A DNA stretch of 32,433 nucleotides from Bacteroidetes bacterium ADurb.Bin174. Its GTDB lineage: Bacteria > Bacteroidota > Bacteroidia > Bacteroidales > Paludibacteraceae. The notes beneath the pieces are model-generated. The model saw nothing but the letters and a program-made list of their open reading frames with translations. It had not been told where the DNA came from and did no database searches. Below, piece after piece: positions 27,582-32,433 of the stretch (within the stretch, counting starts at the first letter, position 1; every line of letters starts with the position of its first letter). The stretch lies in NCBI GenBank assembly GCA_002070265.1, contig MWCX01000092.1:1-32433 (forward strand), read 5' to 3'. The translations under genes were made by a program, and so were the position numbers.

Positions 27582-27678
27582 TAAACCTAACAGCTTGTAG
27601 GGTTTAGATAATATAGGACAAAAGGTTTAGATTCCCATTTACAGAGGGGGAATCTAAACCATTACCTGCTAAAACAGG
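27582..27678 (-). promoter_or_regulatory. Attenuator-like hairpin set between rplL and rpoB
   Basis: The main stem is 13 bp and perfect: on the minus strand GGTTTAGATTCCC (27660-27648) with GGGAATCTAAACC (27636-27624), 11-base loop, followed by TTTTGTCC. The first nine bases of the 5' arm can also pair with ATCTAAACC at 27609-27601. That same downstream copy can form its own hairpin with TAGGTTTA (27589-27582). A small CCTG/CAGG stem (27678-27665) precedes them. The weak T-run suggests partial termination rather than full. In many bacteria the rplL-rpoB gap lowers polymerase expression relative to L7/L12; that role here is inference. Confidence 0.65.
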
Positions 27679-27687
27679 CTTTTCAAT

Positions 27688-28068
27688 TTACTTAAGTTCT
27701 ACTTCTGCTCCGCCTTCTGTCAACGCTTTGTTCAGGGCGTCAGCTTCGTCCTTAGTAACACCTTCTTTAATTACGGAAGGAGCCGCATCTACGAGGTCTT
27801 TAGCTTCTTTCAGTCCAAGACCGGTAAGTTCTTTTACTAATTTTACGATTGCTAATTTACTAGCACCGGGACTTTTCAATACTACATCAAAAGATGTTTT
27901 TTCTTCTGCTGCTTCAGCAGCAACAGCGGCTACCGGACCGGCAGCTACAGCAACAGCGGCTGCAGCGGGTTCGATACCATATTCATCTTTCAAAATTTGA
28001 GCTAACTCATTTACTTCTTTAACGGTCAAATTAACCAATTGTTCTGCAAAAGCTTTCAAATCTGCCAT
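27688..28068 (-). CDS. rplL: 50S ribosomal protein L7/L12 (bL12)
   Basis: Forms the multi-copy ribosomal stalk that recruits translational GTPases. The N-terminal dimerisation domain ([29 protein letters not shown] in part) is followed by an Ala/Val-rich flexible hinge (about 34-55) and a globular C-terminal domain containing [20 protein letters not shown] and [15 protein letters not shown]. The length of 126 aa is normal. It lies 41 bp downstream of rplJ, with which it is expected to be co-expressed, and is followed by the attenuator-like region before rpoB. Confidence 0.98.
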   Translation of the reverse strand: MADLKAFAEQLVNLTVKEVNELAQILKDEYGIEPAAAAVAVAAGPVAAVAAEAAEEKTSFDVVLKSPGASKLAIVKLVKELTGLGLKEAKDLVDAAPSVIKEGVTKDEADALNKALTEGGAEVELK

Positions 28069-28109
28069 TGGAATTAAGTTTTATAGATTTTGTTTTTAAA
28101 AATTCAATA

Positions 28110-28631
28110 TTATTTTTCCGACAATGTTTGTAACACGCCGTGAATAGTAGTTCCTCCGGATTGGAGTGCGGACATAACGTTCTTAACGGGCGATTGCAAC
28201 AAAGCAATGATATCCCCGATAAGTTCGCTCTTACTCTTAATAGTAATCAGCGTTTCTAATTGATTTTCACCAATATAGAACGATTCTTCAACATATGCAG
28301 CTTTTAAAACAGGTTTTTTGGATTTACTGTCTTTGCTGAAATCTTTGATGAGCCTCGCCGGCGCATTACCGGTATTTGAAAGCATCAATGATGTTTCGCC
28401 TTTCAGTACGCCAAACAACTCACTGTAATCTACTCCAGAACTTTCTAATGCTTTTTTCAGTAAAGTATTTTTTACTACCAACAGTTTCACATCCTGTTTA
28501 AAGCAAGTTCTGCGTAATTTACTGGTTTCTTCAGCATTTAATCCGCCGATATCGGTCAGATAGAAATGTGCATAGGATTGAATCGCTGATTCAATTTGCT
28601 TTATAATTACGCTTTTATCTTCCTTTTTCAT
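28110..28631 (-). CDS. rplJ: 50S ribosomal protein L10 (uL10)
   Basis: Anchors L7/L12 dimers to 23S rRNA at the base of the stalk and in many bacteria represses its own mRNA. Conserved parts are YAHFYLTDIGGLNAEETSKLRR, VVKNTLLKKALE and LKGETSLMLSN. The C-terminal helix that binds L12 is seen in VMSALQSGGTTIHGVLQTLSEK. The length of 173 aa is normal. It is only 11 bp from rplA, so there is no room for the long L10-binding leader found upstream of rplJ in enterics; any autoregulation would have to act elsewhere. Confidence 0.97.
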   Translation of the reverse strand: MKKEDKSVIIKQIESAIQSYAHFYLTDIGGLNAEETSKLRRTCFKQDVKLLVVKNTLLKKALESSGVDYSELFGVLKGETSLMLSNTGNAPARLIKDFSKDSKSKKPVLKAAYVEESFYIGENQLETLITIKSKSELIGDIIALLQSPVKNVMSALQSGGTTIHGVLQTLSEK

Positions 28632-28642
28632 AAATTATAATT

Positions 28643-29338
28643 TTATTCTTCAACAGATTTTGGGTCAATTTTAATACCCATACTCATTGTGCTCGAAAGA
28701 TAAATGCTCTTTACATAAGTACCCTTGGCTGAGGTCGGTTTAAGCTTTATCAAGGTAGAAACAAATTCTTTGGCATTTTCAACGATCATATCGGCAGTGA
28801 AAGACACCTTACCGATTGATGCGTGAACAATACCGGCTTTATCAACTTTAAAGTCGATTTTACCTTGTTTTACTTCTTTGACAGCCGTCGCCACATCCAT
28901 GGTTACCGTACCGCTTTTGGGGTTCGGCATCAAGCCGCGCGGACCGAGTATTCGACCCAATGCGCCTATTTTTCCCATGATAGCAGGCATCGTGATAATC
29001 ACGTCTATATCCGTCCAGCCACCTTTTATTTTTTCGATATATTCATCAAGCCCGACATAGTCTGCTCCGGCTTCTTTAGCCGCTGCTTCCTGATCGGGAG
29101 TACATAATGCAAGAACCCTTACTTGTTTACCGGTACCGTTAGGTAACGATACAACCCCGCGCACCATTTGATTGGCTTTACGTGGGTCAACACCTAAGCG
29201 TACATCAAGATCAACGGAAGCATCAAATTTTGTAGTCGTAATTTCTTTTACTAATTCAGCTGCTTCCCGTAACGTATAGGCTTTACCCGCTTCAATCTTT
29301 GCGCTAGCCAACTTTTGATTTTTTGTCAGTTTACTCAT
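28643..29338 (-). CDS. rplA: 50S ribosomal protein L1 (uL1)
   Basis: L1-stalk protein that helps release deacylated tRNA and often represses the L11-L1 mRNA. The family signature is visible around [35 protein letters not shown], and [26 protein letters not shown] split here only for reference. The end [21 protein letters not shown] is typical. The length of 231 aa is normal. It begins 14 bp after rplK and is followed at 11 bp by rplJ, one continuous operon. Confidence 0.97.
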   Translation of the reverse strand: MSKLTKNQKLASAKIEAGKAYTLREAAELVKEITTTKFDASVDLDVRLGVDPRKANQMVRGVVSLPNGTGKQVRVLALCTPDQEAAAKEAGADYVGLDEYIEKIKGGWTDIDVIITMPAIMGKIGALGRILGPRGLMPNPKSGTVTMDVATAVKEVKQGKIDFKVDKAGIVHASIGKVSFTADMIVENAKEFVSTLIKLKPTSAKGTYVKSIYLSSTMSMGIKIDPKSVEE

Positions 29339-29352
29339 TATTGAAGTTCTAA

Positions 29353-29796
29353 TTAATTATTACTCGGAAATTTACCTTTTACGGTAATACCCATACTTCT
29401 CGCTGTACCGGCCACCATTTTCATGGCAGCTTCTACCTCAAAACAATTCAAATCGACCATTTTGTCCTCGGCAATTTGCTTCACCTGATCCCAGGTAACA
29501 GCAGCTACCTTTTTACGGTTAGGCTCAGCCGATCCGCCTTTCATTTTTGAAAATTCCAGTAACTGGACAGCTACAGGCGGCGTTTTGACAATAAAATCGA
29601 ATGATTTGTCAGTGTAGTAAGTAATAACAACAGGTAAAACCTTTCCGGCTTTATCCTGGGTTCTGGCATTAAATTGTTTGCAAAACTCCATAATGTTAAT
29701 CCCTTTGGCACCTAAAGCGGGCCCTACGGGGGGAGATGGGTTTGCTGCACCTCCTTTGATTTGTAACTTAATAAGTCCAGCAATCTCTTTAGCCAT
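29353..29796 (-). CDS. rplK: 50S ribosomal protein L11 (uL11)
   Basis: Binds the GTPase-associated centre of 23S rRNA. The N-terminal domain has [20 protein letters not shown] and [14 protein letters not shown]. The C-terminal RNA-binding domain shows [20 protein letters not shown] and [15 protein letters not shown]. The length of 147 aa is typical. It follows nusG by 55 bp, the largest gap in the ribosomal part of the operon, but no terminator is seen there. Confidence 0.97.
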   Translation of the reverse strand: MAKEIAGLIKLQIKGGAANPSPPVGPALGAKGINIMEFCKQFNARTQDKAGKVLPVVITYYTDKSFDFIVKTPPVAVQLLEFSKMKGGSAEPNRKKVAAVTWDQVKQIAEDKMVDLNCFEVEAAMKMVAGTARSMGITVKGKFPSNN

Positions 29797-29851
29797 AATT
29801 GTTATTGTTTGAATTTTAAAAAATGGAAAAATCAGTTTGTAACAGAACCAA

Positions 29852-30400
29852 TTATTCCCGTTCTACCTGATTGAAAGAAAGTTCGAGCGGAGTTTTCCGA
29901 CCAAACACCAACACCATAACTTTGAGTTTTTTCTTCTCGTTATTGACCTCCTCAATGATACCTGTAAATCCGTTGAAGGGTCCTGAAACTACTTTCACAC
30001 TTTCATCTTTCAGGAAAGGTGTCATCAAGTTAGCTTCAGCATCCTGCATTTCGTCCACAACTCCAAGAATCCTGTTAATCTCGGAACCTCTCACCGGAGT
30101 GGGAACGTTGTTTTTTTCTTCCAGGAAGCCAAAAACATTTGGGATTTGTCGAATACGATGAGGAACATCACCAACAAGATTCGCCTCTATCAGGATATAT
30201 CCCGGCATGAGAGTAATCTCTTTCGTGATTTGCTTTCGATTACGAATAACAATCTTTTTTTCAGTAGGAATAACTACCTGTGAAACATACTGACCAAGAT
30301 CGGTATTTTTGATTTCAGCATCAATATACTCTTTAATCTTATTTTCTTTTCCACTATAAGCACGCAAAACGTACCATTTATAATTGGCTGTTTCAGACAC
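29852..30400 (-). CDS. nusG: Transcription termination/antitermination protein NusG
   Basis: Elongation factor that binds RNA polymerase and links it to Rho or the ribosome. The NGN domain begins [20 protein letters not shown] and includes [28 protein letters not shown]. The KOW motif follows in [22 protein letters not shown]. The length of 182 aa is standard. The start is GTG at 30400, preceded by a full AGGAGG (30414-30409) with 8-base spacing; this decides the start and is unusual in this phylum. secE ends 20 bp upstream. Confidence 0.97.
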   Translation of the reverse strand: MSETANYKWYVLRAYSGKENKIKEYIDAEIKNTDLGQYVSQVVIPTEKKIVIRNRKQITKEITLMPGYILIEANLVGDVPHRIRQIPNVFGFLEEKNNVPTPVRGSEINRILGVVDEMQDAEANLMTPFLKDESVKVVSGPFNGFTGIIEEVNNEKKKLKVMVLVFGRKTPLELSFNQVERE

Positions 30401-30408
30401 GTTTTATT

Positions 30409-30414
30409 CCTCCT
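30409..30414 (-). promoter_or_regulatory. Strong Shine-Dalgarno sequence for nusG
   Basis: AGGAGG on the minus strand, 8 bases ahead of a GTG start. Together with the site before the 95-aa membrane protein it is one of only two clear cases in the window. Confidence 0.75.
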
Positions 30415-30420
30415 AAATAA

Positions 30421-30612
30421 TTACAATAATTTTTCGTAAACGAAAGTCATGATAGATTCAAAACTGAGGTCCATTACCCATACTATCAGTGCAATAATGA
30501 TGGAAGCAATCAATACCACGATAGCACTGTTCACAAGTTCGGCGCGCGATGGCCACGTAACTTTATGAACAAGTTCTGTGTACGACTCTTTGATATAGTT
30601 TAGTACTTTCAT
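30421..30612 (-). CDS. secE: Preprotein translocase subunit SecE
   Basis: Small essential component of the SecYEG channel. The 63 residues MKVLNYIKESYTELVHKVTW... show the amphipathic surface helix with the family motif ELVHKVTWPSRAEL, then a single membrane helix (VVLIASIIIALIVWVMDL). The open frame extends upstream into tRNA-Trp, but that part is the tRNA read as protein; ATG at 30612 is the start. It lies 17 bp after the tRNA-Trp gene and 20 bp before nusG, the usual arrangement in Bacteroidota. Confidence 0.95.
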   Translation of the reverse strand: MKVLNYIKESYTELVHKVTWPSRAELVNSAIVVLIASIIIALIVWVMDLSFESIMTFVYEKLL

Positions 30613-30629
30613 AAAATAGATAGAATTAG

Positions 30630-30702
30630 CACGGGTAGAGAGACTCGAACTCCCGACACCTGGTTTTGGAGACCAGTGCTCTACCAACTGAGCTACACCC
30701 GT
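30630..30702 (-). tRNA. trnW: tRNA-Trp (CCA)
   Basis: 73 bases on the minus strand. The acceptor stem is ACGGGTG with TACCCGT, the D arm is GCTC/GAGC, and the anticodon stem-loop CTGGT-CTCCAAA-ACCAG gives anticodon CCA. The T arm is GGGAG-TTCGAGT-CTCTC. The discriminator is G. The 3' CCA is not encoded. It is placed between tuf and secE. Confidence 0.97.
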
Positions 30703-30718
30703 GTAAAAACAACCCCCA

Positions 30719-30750
30719 CTTTAATCCTCCCCCGAAAAAGGGGAGGAATT
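30719..30750. repeat. GC-rich palindrome TCCTCCCC / GGGGAGGA after tuf
   Basis: An 8-bp perfect stem (30725-30732 with 30740-30747) and a 7-base loop lie between the tuf stop and tRNA-Trp. The following T-run on the minus strand is poor, so it is either a weak terminator or a C-rich palindromic element of the type scattered between Bacteroidota genes. Confidence 0.5.
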
Positions 30751-30831
30751 TTAAATTGTAGGGTTATTTTTGTTGGTATAGTTCGCTCTCTAAAAATCTC
30801 CTTATTAACTCAGGAAAATTTAAGGGGCTAC

Positions 30832-32019
30832 TTAGTCAATTAACTCTATAATTTGCCCTGAACCTACTGTACGTCCACCTTCGCGGATAGCGAAACGTAA
30901 ACCTACATTACAAGCTACAGGATAAATTAATTTTACTTTGATCTCCAGGTTATCGCCCGGCATTACCATTTCTGTTCCTTCCGGTAATTCAATTTCACCG
31001 GTCACGTCCAATGTACGGATGTAGAACTGAGGACGATATTTGTTGTGGAAAGGAGTATGACGACCACCTTCTTCTTTCTTCAGAATATATACTGCTGCTT
31101 TGAAAGTAGTGTGGGGAGTTACTTTTCCCGGGTGTGTGATAACCATACCACGTTTGATTTCATCTTTATCAATACCGCGGAGCAATAATCCTACGTTATC
31201 ACCTGCCTGACCTTCGTCCAAAATTTTACGGAACATTTCAACACCTGTAACAGTTGATGTCAGCTTTTCTGCTCCTAAACCAATGATAGAAACAGCTTCA
31301 CCGGTTTTAACAACACCTGTTTCAATACGACCTGTAGCAACAGTGCCACGACCTGTAATGGAGAATACGTCTTCAACAGGCATCAAGAACGGTTTGTCAA
31401 CTGCACGTTCGGGTAATTCAATCCAGGTATCAACGGCATCCATCAATTCCATTACTTTATCTTCCCATTCCGGAACACCGTTCAATGCACCAAGAGCCGA
31501 CCCGCGAATGATAGGAGTATTATCTCCGTCAAAATCGTAGAAAGCGAGCAGTTCGCGCATTTCCATTTCAACTAATTCCAACATTTCTTCGTCATCAACA
31601 ACATCACATTTGTTCATGAAAACAACAATGCGAGGTACGTTAACCTGACGAGCCAACAGAATGTGTTCGCGAGTTTGAGGCATAGGACCATCAGTTGCAG
31701 CAACTACAATAATAGCTCCGTCCATTTGAGCAGCACCGGTAACCATGTTTTTAACGTAGTCAGCGTGGCCCGGACAGTCAACGTGTGCGTAGTGACGATT
31801 TGCTGTTTGATATTCTACGTGAGAAGTATTAATTGTAATACCACGTTCTTTTTCCTCAGGCGCATTATCGATTGAATCGAATGAACGCAATTCAGAAAGG
31901 CCCTTCTTAGCTAAAACAGTGGTGATGGCTGCTGTCAGCGTAGTTTTACCATGATCCACGTGTCCAATGGTACCTACGTTTACGTGAGGTTTCGACCTGT
32001 CAAATTTTTCTTTTGCCAT
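30832..32019 (-). CDS. tuf: Elongation factor Tu
   Basis: GTPase that brings aminoacyl-tRNA to the ribosome. The P-loop GHVDHGKTT lies near residues 19-27. The switch I region is [12 protein letters not shown], then [12 protein letters not shown], and NKCD (G4) and the SA.. G5 segment GSALGAL follow. Domains II and III follow ([16 protein letters not shown]; ending [21 protein letters not shown]). The length of 395 aa is standard. It is flanked by tRNA-Thr (60 bp upstream) and tRNA-Trp, and is probably transcribed with the tRNAs from a promoter outside the window. Confidence 0.98.
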   Translation of the reverse strand: MAKEKFDRSKPHVNVGTIGHVDHGKTTLTAAITTVLAKKGLSELRSFDSIDNAPEEKERGITINTSHVEYQTANRHYAHVDCPGHADYVKNMVTGAAQMDGAIIVVAATDGPMPQTREHILLARQVNVPRIVVFMNKCDVVDDEEMLELVEMEMRELLAFYDFDGDNTPIIRGSALGALNGVPEWEDKVMELMDAVDTWIELPERAVDKPFLMPVEDVFSITGRGTVATGRIETGVVKTGEAVSIIGLGAEKLTSTVTGVEMFRKILDEGQAGDNVGLLLRGIDKDEIKRGMVITHPGKVTPHTTFKAAVYILKKEEGGRHTPFHNKYRPQFYIRTLDVTGEIELPEGTEMVMPGDNLEIKVKLIYPVACNVGLRFAIREGGRTVGSGQIIELID

Positions 32020-32078
32020 AATTCAAAGATTATTTTAAGATTTTAAAAGATATATAATTAATAAAAGTTTTTCAGCAG

Positions 32079-32150
<72 letters not shown>

Positions 32151-32237
32151 AAGGAAGCCGCCCAACTCCTCCCCTTTGATGACGGAGAAGAAAATTTTCT
32201 CTCCACAGAAAGAGAGGTTGAGGTTGGCATCATTTAG
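32151..32237. repeat. Palindrome-rich spacer between tRNA-Thr and tRNA-Gly
   Basis: It contains a CTCCTCCCC tract (32167-32175), an imperfect palindrome GGAGAAGAAAATTTTCTCTCC near 32186-32206 (the two halves are offset by one base), and AGAGGTTGAGGTTGG (32212-32226), partly complementary to the start of the spacer. It looks like a decayed copy of the same C-rich palindrome family as the element after tuf. Confidence 0.4.
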
Positions 32238-32310
32238 AGCGGAAGACGGGACTCAAACCCGCGACCCTCAGCTTGGAAGGCTAATGCTCTATCAACTGAG
32301 CTACTTCCGC
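32238..32310 (-). tRNA. trnG: tRNA-Gly (TCC)
   Basis: 73 bases on the minus strand. The acceptor stem is GCGGAAG with CTTCCGC, discriminator T. The D arm is GCTC/GAGC. The anticodon arm TTAGC-CTTCCAA-GCTGA gives anticodon TCC. The T arm is GCGGG-TTTGAGT-CCCGT. The 3' CCA is not encoded. Confidence 0.97.
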
Positions 32311-32348
32311 AAGTTGATTTACAATTTATTGATTTAAAACTGTAAATG

Positions 32349-32431
32349 TGGGCAGTGAAGGATTCGAACCTCCGAAGTCGAAAGACAGCTGAGTTACAGT
32401 CAGCCCCAGTTGGCCACTTTGGTAACTGCCC
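32349..32431 (-). tRNA. trnY: tRNA-Tyr (GTA)
   Basis: 83 bases on the minus strand, with the long variable arm expected of bacterial tRNA-Tyr. The acceptor stem is GGGCAGT with ACTGCCC, discriminator A. The anticodon arm GCTGA-CTGTAAC-TCAGC gives anticodon GTA. The gene is complete, ending two bases inside the window edge. Confidence 0.96.
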
Positions 32432-32433
32432 TA

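Noticed and set aside
30613-30687. Longer SecE from within tRNA-Trp
   Set aside because: The extension is the tRNA gene read in frame; ATG 30612 is the expected SecE start.

Overview
The window reads as an AT-rich chromosomal segment of a member of the Bacteroidota, most likely of the order Bacteroidales. The support is the gene content and the signals. There is a TonB-dependent receptor followed by a DUF4249 lipoprotein, an RprX/RprY-type two-component pair, and promoters of the form TTG-N20-TAnnTTTG. Almost no gene has a Shine-Dalgarno sequence. The conserved block tRNA-Tyr, tRNA-Gly, tRNA-Thr, tuf, tRNA-Trp, secE, nusG, rplKAJL, rpoBC is also present. No phage, insertion sequence, CRISPR array or defence gene was seen; this is overwhelmingly core genome.

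Layout. Positions 1-285 hold no clear gene, but the first ~56 bases can fold into an unusual hairpin with repeated tandem G.A pairs. Positions 286-9139 are plus-strand genes: a DsbD-type thiol reductant exporter, grpE-dnaJ, a secreted GH73/LysM cell-wall hydrolase, a DUF721 (DciA-like) protein, and the TonB receptor-DUF4249 pair. Positions 9151-13261 run on the minus strand: a sodium:solute symporter and the GTPase engB (overlapping by 35 bp), then, across a block of degenerate heptad repeats, a BtuF-like binding lipoprotein and a short lipoate-protein ligase. A 339-bp divergent intergenic region with a good minus-strand promoter and a repeat/dyad array separates these from the plus-strand RprX/RprY-like histidine kinase and response regulator (13601-15831). 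A bidirectional terminator follows, then minus-strand mutL, a small membrane protein and a mannose-1-phosphate guanylyltransferase.

From 19333 to the right edge, everything lies on the minus strand as one information-processing cluster: RNA polymerase beta and beta-prime, ribosomal proteins L7/L12, L10, L1 and L11, NusG, SecE, EF-Tu and four tRNA genes. A strong hairpin with alternative pairings lies between rplL and rpoB, where many bacteria attenuate rpoBC relative to the ribosomal protein genes.

I found no convincing new multigene system. The items most worth checking are the tandem-G.A hairpin at the left edge, the rplL-rpoB attenuator-like region, the repeat array upstream of the two-component pair, the heptad repeat block, and the two rare Shine-Dalgarno sites (nusG and the 95-aa protein).
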